Part shown: piece by piece, positions 33,398 through 44,039 of the stretch
Layout: every line of letters begins with the position of its first letter
Numbering within the stretch: position 1 is the first letter of the stretch
DNA from: Pyricularia pennisetigena
Taxonomy: Eukaryota > Ascomycota > Sordariomycetes > Magnaporthales > Pyriculariaceae
NCBI RefSeq assembly: GCF_004337985.1
Contig: NC_043743.1
Coordinates: forward strand, 3,922,580 to 3,986,579
Length of the DNA stretch: 64,000 nucleotides
Direction of reading: 5' to 3'
Position numbers and translations under genes: made by a program
The notes under the pieces: generated by a model
Told to the model about the DNA's origin: nothing
The model's input: only the letters and a program-made list of their open reading frames with translations
The model's database searches: none

Positions 33398-34381
33398 TGA
33401 AGAATCGAATGTACTATTTATTCAGGGATGCGATGAGAAAGTAAATAAGCAGGCTTAAATAGGCGGGGGGGGAGGAAGGATGGTGTGGACATCAGCCAAC
33501 ACGCCACTTAACAACCCCTGGACTCCGTGTTTTACAAAACAACCAAACAGCTTGACGTATCCAGGATCCGACATCGTCAAAAAAGTATTAGAAAGAAGTG
33601 CAAAAGAACAAAAGAAATCGTAATGCATCAGCCGTGAATCGAACACGGGGCCCATCGAGTGTATTCGTAGAATGGCAACGATGGATTTTACCACTAAACC
33701 ACTGATGCGACCAATGGAATTGATTGATGGTTTTCGGTGCCTGGAAATGAGATTAGGTAGCAGCCAAAGCGGTCATTCATCCCCCATTGTGAAGAATGCT
33801 GGCACGGCTGCATGGAACCCCATTTGTCCTGATGCAACGGTTCTGAGATCTTCGTAAAGATGCGGCCAATGAGATCCATGGCCAGCCACACGCGCCAAGT
33901 GGGGCACCAATCCGCCCTTTCCGCTGTCGATCCACCGGATTTTAATTACGTGCCAACTTTTTATCAAGGCTTGCCTGCCTTCACCTCCTGAACGCTCTCA
34001 ATCATTCCATGTTTTGCGCTTGATCTTTGATAGTTTTGCATTCGTTCATCTCATGTTTCAAGTCGCTCGCTTTTCCTAGTTTGTATTGATTGAGTGACAG
34101 CAGTCCAGAAGCTAGCGTATACGCACATTCACCAGCGGCTATTCTCTGTTCATCGATTTGTTTCTACCATTGATCAATCACGGTAGCGATCCAAGATTCA
34201 AGTTCGCGTCATACCTGGGATCCAATTCTGGGTCCCACTCTTTCCAAATCATTTGGCGCCTTTCCACTGTCGGCTTAGGTAGGGGATGGCTACACTGCCT
34301 TGAGGAAATCTGTAGCCTCGACAGTGATGCTGCCATCTTTGTAGGCCGACACTTGGGCGGAAGTTGCAAAAGCTAGCGGCC
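33398..34381. other. Intergenic, carries a tRNA gene
   Basis: Contains the tRNA-Gly gene at 33624-33708 and the 5' leader of the flippase gene. No protein gene seen. Confidence 0.5.
33624..33708 (-). tRNA. tRNA-Gly (anticodon GCC) with a 14-nt intron
   Basis: Read on the minus strand the gene folds as a full cloverleaf: acceptor GCATCAG pairs with CTGATGC followed by discriminator A; the anticodon arm is CATCG, loop TTGCCAT, CGATG with anticodon GCC; the T arm is CCGTG, TTCGATT, CACGG. A 14-nt insertion follows the base after the anticodon, the canonical nuclear tRNA intron place, so the mature length is 71 nt before CCA. The A and B boxes (TGGTTTAGTGG, GTTCGATTC) are intact. Downstream on the minus strand there are T-rich runs (opposite 33601-33617) that can end Pol III transcription. 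Confidence 0.93.
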
Positions 34382-37300
34382 ATGGTTAGCGTCGTCTCCC
34401 ACAAGACGGAGGCTCCAAGCGAAGAGTCTCTCGCGACCGACACTGAACCCGGGAACCCATCATCAGCACCCATACAAGCAGGTGCCAGACAACGCGCAAG
34501 CGAGTGGTTCGCCAAAGTCTCGCGGGAGGGCCTGTTCCATAAGCCCTTACCTCCCTCCAAGGATGGTCGTCATGTTCCCATAAGGGTTGCGGGAAGCCAG
34601 GGCGGCGACAAAGCTAATCACCTCGTTGATGAGCGCCGGGGCCATGGTTACCTCTCCAATGCAATCCGAACATCCCGCTACACGCTGTACGACTTCTTTC
34701 CCAAGCAGGTGTGGTTTCAATTCTCACGCCTTAGCAACTTCTACTTCCTCTGCGTTGGAATCCCGCAGACGATACCAGGAATTAGCACGACGGGAAACTT
34801 TACTACGATTCTACCTTTGCTGTTTTTTGTCCTGCTCACCATTGTAAAAGAGGGTTATGATGATTACAAACGTCATCGCTTGGACAAGATCGAGAATGCA
34901 CGCTGTGCAACTGTTTTGCGGCGGGTGTCAAGGGCTGACGAGGTGTTCGGTACTCAGCGTCGGTCCAGCTGGCCACTTCCGCACTTTCTTGGCAGGCACT
35001 TGCAGCCGAAAGCTTGGGAAGACAGGAGGGAACCTGCTGGCGAAGGTTGGGAGTGGAGAACTGTGCAATGGAGGGACATTGAAGTTGGCGATATCTTGAG
35101 GCTGTCTCGAAATGAAGATGTGCCTGCAGACCTGATACTGGTCCAGGCCGAGAACGAGGATCACATTGCATACGTGGAAACAATGGCTTTGGATGGCGAG
35201 ACGAATTTGAAAAGCAAATCTGTCCCTGCAAACTTGACCAAGCTGGGCAGCATCTCTGATATTGTTCATTCTGGCCTTCAGATCGTGGCTGAGGATCCGA
35301 ATCCGGATCTTCACAATTTTGATGGGCGCCTTACAATTGACGGGGAGACTGCTCCCTTGACAATCAACGAAGTTCTCTATCGGGGATGCACACTCAGAAA
35401 CACTCCGTCTGCAGTGGGCGTGGTCATCAACACAGGCGAGGAGTGCAAAATACGAATGAACGCGAACCGCCATCCTAAAGCCAAGAAACCCGCACTTGAA
35501 AAGACAACCAACCGTATTGTGCTCACACTCGTGGCGTACGTCTTTTCGTGTACTGCTGGCTGCTCCATCGGGTACCTACTCTGGCAACGCTCGACCGAAA
35601 GCTCTTCTTGGTACCTTCGCGGTGCCGGTGTCGCCGTCCAGGAGATTGTTGTCGGCTATGCCATTCACTTTAACAATATAATTCCACTGTCGCTCTATGT
35701 CACTCTGGAGCTCACCAAACTTTTCCAGATGCTGATGCTCAACGGCGACATCGAGATGTACGACGAAGCATCAGACACTCCCGCCAAGTGCAACACGAAC
35801 ACGATTCTGGAGAACCTGGGACAAGTTGGATACGTATTCTCAGATAAGACAGGGACCTTGACGGAAAACGTTATGCAGTTCCGCAAGATGAGTATCGCGG
35901 GAATTTCGTGGCTACACGATGCGGGTCTGCAAATATCGGACGATCATTCTCCCGTTTCCACCTCAGCCAAAGTGGCTTCTCCAACGTCTTCGAACAGAGC
36001 GGTGGCCGTGCCAACCAAGGTAATGTCTCATCAGCCCGAGCGTCGGAGCTTTGTGATCCCGGAGGACTCTGAGATACCATATGATGTTCCGCGGGGTCGC
36101 GTACACGAGACAGAGATGTTTCCTCGACGGTCAGGACTCTCAGCAACCTCACCACGCAGGTCTTCGTTGCAGTGGAGATCATCTGGTCGACCAGACCTCG
36201 AGCAGCCAGATTTGTCTTCAGCAGACCTGCTCGAGTACATTCGTCACAGGCCAAACTCTGCCTTCGCCAGAGCTGCGACTGACTACCTCCTTGCCCTCGC
36301 TCTTTGTCACACGTGTTTGCCAGAGTACAATGACGACGGCATTGACTACCAATCTGCATCCCCCGATGAACTAGCACTTGTCAGAGCGGCCCAGGAGCTC
36401 GGTTACCAAGTGGTCCAGCGATCGTCACATTCAATCACGCTTAGGCTTGGGTCAACAGACGGTGGCGAGGACATTCAGGAGGTTGTCTATGAGATTTTGG
36501 ATGTTGTTGAGTTTAGCAGCAAACGGAAACGCATGTCCATCATTGTCCGCTGCCCCGGCGGGCGTATACTCCTCATCTGCAAAGGAGCTGACTCGGTCAT
36601 CCTGCCAAGACTGAAGCAGGCGAATCTTGCGTTGCAAAAGGCCCAAGAGGTCCGACAGAGTGTCGAGGCCGAGAAAGAAGCTTTGAGGCACAGCGAGGCT
36701 CGCGAGCCGAGGAATAGCTTGGGTGGAAGGCCAAGTCTCGATCTACGGCGGCACGGCGGGTACGCCGATGCGGGAGCATCTGGCCTCTTCGCCAAGCGTC
36801 CTTCTATGAGCGATAGGAGTAAGTCCTTTGAGGCGCAAAGCAGAGCCCGGCGCTCAGCCGACCTAGTTCGCCCTTCACTACAGCTGCGGACCATGTCTTT
36901 TGACCTAAAACGATCGCGCAATGAACCTTCGGGTAGTGCATTGCTGTCTCCGCCACCATTGACACAGCTCCCGCCCAAGCTTGAAGTCCTTGAGGATCCG
37001 TCAGTAAGTGATGATGGTGTCGTTTTTACACGATGCTTCAAGCATCTGGATGACTTTGCATCCGAGGGTTTGCGAACTTTGGTCTATGCGCAAAAATTTC
37101 TTTCCGAGTCGGATTACGCCTCGTGGAAGAAGCTGTACTCCGATGCGACAACTAGCCTGGTGGATCGCCAAGAACGTATTGAAACCGTCAGCGAGCTTCT
37201 TGAACAGAATCTGGAGCTTGTCGGGGCGACTGCTATCGAAGACAAGCTCCAAAAGGGCGTCCCAGAAACTATCGACAAGTTGAGGCGTGCGAACATCAAA

Positions 37301-38966
37301 GTATGGATGTTGACTGGCGACAAGCGCGAAACGGCTATCAACATTGCGCACTCGGCACGGATCTGCAAGCCATATTCGGACGTTCACATCTTGGACTCCA
37401 GCAAGGGTAATACCGAAGGCCAAATTGTTGGCATCATAGAGGAGCTGCGTGAACAGAAAAACAGCAATAGCCTTGTGCCGAGCTTTCAGAACAACCATAA
37501 TGTCCTCGTCGTTGACGGCCATACCCTCGGTGAGATGGAGCTGTCGGCACACCTCTCGCAGCTCTTTTACTCACTCGCCCCGGCTGTCGACAGCGTCATC
37601 TGTTGCCGTGCATCACCGGCTCAAAAAGCACTCCTCGTGCGGGCGGTACGCCAAAAGATTATTCAGTCGACGCCCACTAGGAAAGATGGTATTCGCGGTG
37701 AAACTCTTCTCACTCTATCGATTGGGGATGGTGGCAACGATCTGGCCATGCTTGCCGAAGCCCATGTCGGAGTGGGCATATCGGGCCGCGAGGGACTGCA
37801 GGCGGCGCGTGTCGCCGACTATAGCATTGCTCAGTTTCGATTCCTCGCGCGGCTCCTGCTCGTCCATGGACGGTGGAACTACTCGCGTACGGCGCGCTTC
37901 GTCCTGGCAACATTTTGGAAGGAGATGTACTTTTATACAGGCACGATTGCCTATCAGTATTTTGTGGGATACACGGGTACATCACTCTATGAGATGTGGA
38001 GCTTGACGACACTCAACCTGCTCTTTACAAGCTTATGTACCATCTCGCCGGCTCTGTGGGAGCAGGACCTCAGCGCCACCACCCTGCTCGCGGTTCCGGA
38101 ACTGTACACTTTTGGACAGCGCAACCTCGGACTGGATGTGGCCAAGTACCTGGGCTGGATGCTAGCTGGCATTTCCGAGGGTCTGGTCACTTTTTTTAGT
38201 TGCTGGGCCAGTGTGGGGGTATTTGGCCTGACTGGGGATGTTGGCTTGTACGCGATTGGAAACCTGGCCTTCAGCATCGCCATGATGTGGACAAACTGGA
38301 AACTACTGTGAGTATTACGGATGCCTCCATCGGCTGGGGGCTGTGGATTGTTTCCTGGTCATGTCTGACACGTCTTTCAGGATAATCGAGACGCACACCA
38401 AAAACATCGTCATACTGGGCTCTTTCGTGTTTACGGTAGCAGGATGGTGGGCTTGGCAGGCATTTCTGTCGGGCTCGTACTCTCCCGCACCATCACCTTA
38501 TGCCGTCCGCGGGGGTCTAACAGAGGGCTTCGGCCGCGACCTAAGCTGGTGGACCTGTCTGATCGTCGTGCTGGCCGCCCTCATAGTTTTTGAAATGGGC
38601 TACAAAGCAGTAAAACGACAACTCGTCGTCGGCGGGGCGCTGAGGAAAAGACAGCGAAAGGCCAAGAGGGTGCTTGGGAGGATACTGCATTGGGTACTGT
38701 GTGGACTCTTTGTCTCGACGGGGTTGGCGGCTGCGACTGGGATAAAGACCACCGATGCCGATGCCGACGACCTGAGGCGGCAGGAGTTGCTCGAGAATGA
38801 GGAGGATTTGGACTTGGAGCTTTGGCAGGAGCTTGAGCAGGATCCGGAAGTAAGGGTCAGACTAGAGAGCTTGTGCTGGGCGGAAGAGGAGGATGAGAGA
38901 GTGGGCGATGGCGATGGGGACGAGGACGACGCGGAAGAAAGCCAGGTCGGCAGGCCAGGGGCTTGA
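34382..38966 (+). CDS. P4-type phospholipid flippase, Dnf3-like
   Basis: Two exons, 34382-38307 and 38381-38966, about 1503 residues; intron GTGAGT...TTTCAG, phase 2, falls inside the last membrane domain. The start at 34382 (MVSVVSHK) is preferred over the in-frame ATG six codons earlier; both are possible. The protein moves phospholipid from the lumenal/outer to the cytosolic leaflet using ATP. Visible: N-terminal helix pair; DGETNLK actuator loop at about 271-277; DKTGTLT with the phosphorylated Asp488; a long Ser/Arg-rich insertion in the nucleotide domain at about 760-850 with many possible phosphosites; LTGDKRETAINIA; GDGGNDLAM at Asp1116; and about ten membrane helices. The order YDDYKRHRLDKIENA and the long insertion suit the Dnf3 branch. 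The C-terminal 200 residues add two helices and an acidic tail. All catalytic motifs are intact. Confidence 0.92.
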
Positions 38967-39314
38967 ATAATCCACAATGATTTCTTTTTGTTTTTTGTTT
39001 TTCATGATACCCGGGAAGAGCTACATCTCTTCCTTCCAACTCGAGCGCTGATCCGGTCCTTTATTTACTTGGACGACGTATACAATGTAATAAGCGCCAT
39101 GCACACAATGTTTGTTATTCCCTTGGATAGAATATACACGAGAAATAGAGAATTAATGAATTCAAAACCATCTGAACTTGGACAGGCTCAGGGAAACTCG
39201 ATACAAAATGAGGAACGATGCCTACGTTGCTGCTCCTCGTCGCACTTGTAATCCTTCCAGTATGTCCAAGCACGACTGACAATGGTGCAAAGCCTGAGCC
39301 ACAACCGCAAGAAG

Positions 39315-39345
<31 letters not shown>
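38967..39345. other. 3' flank of the flippase gene, ending in a poly-A run
   Basis: No gene seen. The last 21 bases (39325-39345) are A and abut the N gap. Confidence 0.5.
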
Positions 39346-39768
39346 NNNNNNNNNNNNNNNNNNNNNNNNNNNNNNNNNNNNNNNNNNNNNNNNNNNNNNN
39401 NNNNNNNNNNNNNNNNNNNNNNNNNNNNNNNNNNNNNNNNNNNNNNNNNNNNNNNNNNNNNNNNNNNNNNNNNNNNNNNNNNNNNNNNNNNNNNNNNNNN
39501 NNNNNNNNNNNNNNNNNNNNNNNNNNNNNNNNNNNNNNNNNNNNNNNNNNNNNNNNNNNNNNNNNNNNNNNNNNNNNNNNNNNNNNNNNNNNNNNNNNNN
39601 NNNNNNNNNNNNNNNNNNNNNNNNNNNNNNNNNNNNNNNNNNNNNNNNNNNNNNNNNNNNNNNNNNNNNNNNNNNNNNNNNNNNNNNNNNNNNNNNNNNN
39701 NNNNNNNNNNNNNNNNNNNNNNNNNNNNNNNNNNNNNNNNNNNNNNNNNNNNNNNNNNNNNNNNNNNN
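39346..39768. other. Assembly gap flanked by poly-A and poly-T
   Basis: 423 N. Left edge is 21 A (39325-39345), right edge is 41 T (39769-39809), so the two sides are inverted homopolymers. Any gene part inside is unknown. Confidence 0.95.
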
Positions 39769-39813
<45 letters not shown>

Positions 39814-39822
39814 CGTGGCTCC

Positions 39823-40060
39823 TCAGGTCGCTGATTGTCTGGCGCAATTTTCCAACCCAGAGGATGGATCGTAAGCAGCGCTGATCTCATCCCAGATGGT
39901 CTCGGTAATGCCCCGAACCCCCCCGCTTAGCCCCTTGCGGTTCTCGGTGTAAGCATTGCTGACCATGACCGCCGGCCGGCCATGGGGAAAGAGGTCACAC
40001 CAAAACAGGTTTGCGAAAGAGGTCGTGGCCTCGCGCCCAGAAATAGCCTACAGCCCCCCC
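39823..40060 (-). pseudogene. Gene relic, C-terminal fragment (unidentified)
   Basis: On the minus strand a block from about 40016 down to the TGA at 39823-39825 reads like real protein: ATTSFANLFWCDLFPHG, then AVMVSNAYTENRKGLSG, ending CARQSAT. Just upstream, in another frame, is HISGISLGGAVGYFW, which would be continuous with it after a one-base shift, and a stop precedes the first block in its own frame. So it looks like the end of a gene broken by a frameshift. The family is unknown to me; the GxSxGG core could come from a hydrolase, but that is a guess. Its upstream part has no start that I could trace. Confidence 0.35.
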
Positions 40061-40534
40061 AAGCGAGATGCCGCTGATGTGGTTCGTGGGGTGCGAAGTG
40101 ATGTCCACAAGGACTAGAATACTGATAATCTCATGCTTGGCCAGGTATTACTAGTGATTCTGGTTACAGTACCCGAATGTGAGAGAACATGTCGAATTGT
40201 TGGCAAGATAGATGTTGAAGAAAAATGTTTCACCAAGTATCACCGTCGACAATGAGGGGGACTGCAACAGAAGATCATGCGAGTTCAGGAGAATATAATA
40301 GTAATAATATCATAAAGGTTTTTTTTTCGCTAGATTGCAGCTACATCCCATACCAATAACCAAACACCCTCTATAATGCCTAAATTTGAAAAAAAAAACC
40401 CCCAAAAGACGCCTTGCAAATGCCAACGCTAAAAAGATACAGTGAAAGCCAGTGAATCGATCATACTGTGAATGATCGGCTGGCGTATAATATCATGATC
40501 AAGCCAAGAAGATGATGGGGAGAGGCGAAGCCGC

Positions 40535-41626
40535 TTAATAAGAGTCCTTGCACTTGAGGTCCTTCTTGAGCTCATCCTTGATCTGATTCTTGAGGTCGCT
40601 GATGGTCTTCTTGAGCTCCTCGATGATCTTCTTCTCGACGTCGTTGGCCCACTTCGGCCTCTCGTTGATGAGGTCCTTCTTGACTTGCTCGTTGATCTTC
40701 TTGACCTGCTCGGTGATCTTCTTGGCGTCCTGAGCGTTGCAAGTGTCCTTGTTGTTGTTATTGTTGTTGTTGTTCTGGAACCAAGGAGCGGAGAAGGGGA
40801 ACTGGCGGAAGGAGGGCATGTCCCAGGGGTTCTGCTTCTTGGGACCGTTGCAGTGCAGGCTCCACTGGGGCTTCTTGATCCAGCCCTCCTTGGCTGCCTC
40901 CTCGAGACCCTTGAACCAAAGGTCGGCCATCTTGTCGTAACCCTTGTCGTTGAGCTGCTCATCGTTGCTGTAATGATCGGCCTCCTTCTTGGTCTCGGGG
41001 CCATCGGATCCAGCCATGTCGACCATGAGGACATGCTTCTTGTCGTTGCGGAGCTTTGAAACGACCTTCTTGAACTGGTCGTTCATCTTGTTGATGCGGT
41101 TGTCGACGTCACCGTTGCGGTGGTGGATCAGGGTCGAAGCGATGACGACCGAGTCCTTGGACTTGTCGAGCAGGTCCTTGATGAGGCGCTCGAAGCGCTC
41201 ACCAGCCTTGTCGATGTCCTTGTCCTTGACAGCGTCCTTGGTACCGGCATTGACCAAGAAGATGTTGGGGAGGAAACGAGGAACAGACTCGTTGCGCATG
41301 GCCTTGTCGCGGATCTCGTCGATGAGCAGGTCCGGCCAGCCCTCATTGTCCTTGTCGGCAAAGTCTCCATTCTTGCGGCTACCAACCATGTTGACCGGGT
41401 TACCCTTCTCGACGATCTTTTCGCGAAGCTTCCTGCGGAAGCCGTTGCCCTTGGATGATCCCTCGCCCCAGATGGCGGCGCCACCGACAGCCATGATGCG
41501 GAACATGGCGCCATTGGTCTTCTCCATGCCCTTGCCCTTGTTGCTGCGGGGCTCCAGGACAGGGTCATCTTGGGCAAAGACGCCCGTGGCCGACAGAAGG
41601 CTGAGGAGAGCGAACTTGAGCTGCAT
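40535..41626 (-). CDS. Secreted SGNH/GDSL hydrolase-like protein with lost catalytic residues
   Basis: Single exon, 363 residues. Residues 1-18 form a signal peptide (cleavage near VFA-Q). Residues 40-250 carry the SGNH fold as seen in fungal secreted esterases: RIMAVGGAAIWGEGSSKGNGFR, NMVGSRKNGDFADKDNEGWP, LPNIFLVNAGTKD, and NDEQLNDKGYDKMADLWF. However the block I Ser position is Ala50, the block III Asn is Lys130, and the block V Asp and His positions are Asn221 and Gln224. Thus the Ser-Gly-Asn-His set is not kept (Gly is), and hydrolysis by this mechanism is unlikely. After residue 250 follow an Asn8 run and about 65 residues of Lys/Glu-rich amphipathic helix (about 300-358) with two cysteines at the ends (Cys296, Cys359). 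The frame is open with no stop, so it is probably expressed as a non-enzymatic secreted protein. Confidence 0.88.
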   Translation of the reverse strand: MQLKFALLSLLSATGVFAQDDPVLEPRSNKGKGMEKTNGAMFRIMAVGGAAIWGEGSSKGNGFRRKLREKIVEKGNPVNMVGSRKNGDFADKDNEGWPDLLIDEIRDKAMRNESVPRFLPNIFLVNAGTKDAVKDKDIDKAGERFERLIKDLLDKSKDSVVIASTLIHHRNGDVDNRINKMNDQFKKVVSKLRNDKKHVLMVDMAGSDGPETKKEADHYSNDEQLNDKGYDKMADLWFKGLEEAAKEGWIKKPQWSLHCNGPKKQNPWDMPSFRQFPFSAPWFQNNNNNNNNKDTCNAQDAKKITEQVKKINEQVKKDLINERPKWANDVEKKIIEELKKTISDLKNQIKDELKKDLKCKDSY

Positions 41627-44039
41627 TGTGAATAGTATGAATGTGTTTTACTAAAGAAACAGTAGCAAAGAGAAAGGTAAGAAGACAAAAGGAAGGGTCA
41701 AAGAAGAAAAGGAAAAGACAAAGGAAAAAGAGACAAAGGAGAAATGCTGTCGAACCTGATGTGGTCGGCCTCTTTTTGATGTTGGATAGAAGTGACAACC
41801 CCAAACAGAGTGTGAGATGTCGAGAGGTATACGAGAAGATGTAGTGGAGATGGTGTTGTAGTTGTAGCTGATGATGATGAAAACAGAAAAGAGTAACAGA
41901 CTGAAGTGATGGCTTCATCGCCTAGATATACAAGAAAGTGATTCTGCAGAAAGGCAGTACACAACCCCAGATCCTATGGTGAGCGCGCACCCTGGCGCAG
42001 CCAAGCGCCTGTCAGAGTAATTTGAAAGGGCAGTATTACTGCGGCAGGCTGACAGAATTTCCACTTTTGGCACTTGACCCTGGATTCAGCCAGTAAAAGG
42101 CGCGCTTGCGAGCGGCTGTCCTGGCTCCATCGCACCGCTGCGGATGAACTTGGTTCGGGGCTGCGCCAGGCTTCCCGTCTGGGCTCCATATTTTGGTCGG
42201 CACAGCCCTGCCGGCGATTTCGCTCGCGCGATTGGCACTCTATTTTGTTGTTGGTCTGTCTGGTGAGAGGCGGAAGGTAAAAAAAAAAAAATCGGCACTA
42301 CAACCCAAACTAGCAAAACAATGCCTTGATCGAGATACTGCGCGTCCAAGGTAACCCGATTCCGCTTGTTGTCGAGAATTGTGCTTGAACCAAACATATT
42401 AGTTTTGATGCGCTTTTTGTTTGCCATCTGTCAATCAAGCTGATCGTCCCTGACAAGAGCATCTTCCGACCCCAGATAGCTTTTCAACCATGGAATATTA
42501 AAAGCAGCCAGCATTCTCATGAACAAGTGTGGATAACGTTCATCTCCAACGTCAGCGGATGGCCGGTCGGTTGGTCGGTAGTCAAGGATAGATGGAGGTC
42601 AGTCAATTGCTTGCTGTTTTTTTCATGAAAGAAATTCCAGTCGCCCAGGTGTAGTAAGCAAGTAGCCTGTGTTGGGGCACAATCTGGGGTAACTGGCCTC
42701 TTATTGGCCAAATGGCAGACCTCATCTCTCAAAATAGCACTGTCGCCTTCCTTCAGTGGGGCGGAGTGGCAGGCACAACAGGCAGCCAGCAAGGGCAACC
42801 ATGAGACCAATCAAATCGACCTGTTTGCTTTTGCGTTCACACGACGACACTACTACCTAAGATGACAGTAGGACAAGGCCAGCCCACCCAAAGCCCCAAC
42901 GTCAGCAGCCACTATCAATTATATTTGCTCATTTATAAAACGACAACTCCATGATGGTCAAGGTGCTCTCTCTCAATAATGCAACTTGTCACTTGCAAGG
43001 AAGGAAGGAACCCCCTTTCATTCGCCAACCGCTTCCTGTTATACCAATAGCTTAGCCATTGCTTTGCCGCCTTTGCCACCTCACGGCCTGATATTTTCCG
43101 GGCAGGCCTCACTCATCATTTAGTCTTTCTCATCCTCCATCTAATGTCCAGGTTCCAAGCTACATCGCCTCTTCTTTTCTTGACCAAGTCTACATCCACA
43201 GATGGCGCGTGGATGGTTTCAAAACCTCGGGTCCCAAACTAAGACATTGTTGCGAGAGGGCGAATATCCATATTTCATATTTCCCTTAGAGAAGGCCTCC
43301 CGGTAATACGAACAATAGGTCTAGTTTGAGCTTTTTTTTGTTTTTTTTTTTTTCTTCCCTTCTTGTCATTCTGACGTCCAGAACTTTTTGAGGCGAGGCC
43401 AAGGAAATAATAAAATAAAAAGCCAGGATCCCCCCCCCCCGAATATTGCTGTAGAAGATGACAAGCTGGAACGTTTGGGCTTCGGATTGGGGGTTGCTTT
43501 GGTTAAGCAACCTCGGATAACGGCAAACTTACACGCTCACGAGACCAACAGAACAAGAACAGCTCGACGGCTTCCCAGCCTAGAAAACATCCCCTGCCTC
43601 CAGTTACCAGGCGGTGTTAGCACAAGTCACATGCGGCGGTGTAGCGGCCAGAGCCGTGCGTGCCTTGGACCATTAGCATCAGGTTTACATCTGTCGGGCC
43701 TGCTGCCAGCTCAGCAGGTCGCCAGGTCTCCAGCACCCGCTGTTCACCGACGCTAGCCGGTCTTCTCACTTCACCCTCACCTTCCCGTTAAAAAAAAAAA
43801 AAGAAAAAAAAAAAAAAATTAAAGCTACACTGTATGTGTTCAACTCAGTTTAACAGTAGAATGTAAAGGGTTCTTTCTTACCTGCTGATGCAATGCCATT
43901 AATATTTATATAATAAATCTGTGCAGGAAAAAAAAAATGCAAACCGCGTTGCGATTCCAGATTCAGTTTCAAGGAAATGCTACGCTTTGCTAGTGGTACA
44001 TAGTACAAACATAAAAGCCAGGCCCGTTACTTTCCCATC
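41627..44039. other. Intergenic, no gene seen
   Basis: About 2.4 kb. It includes the promoter of the SGNH-like gene and 3' flank of the transporter gene (43800 onward). There are poly-A runs near 43790-43818 and a C run near 43430-43440. Confidence 0.5.

Noticed and set aside
39188..39890. Open frames spanning the N gap on both strands
   Set aside because: They exist only because N codons do not stop translation; flanks are poly-Lys or poly-Phe from homopolymers.
40685..41059. Leu/Val-rich plus-strand frame opposite the SGNH-like gene
   Set aside because: Shadow of the Lys/Glu/Asp-rich minus-strand protein.
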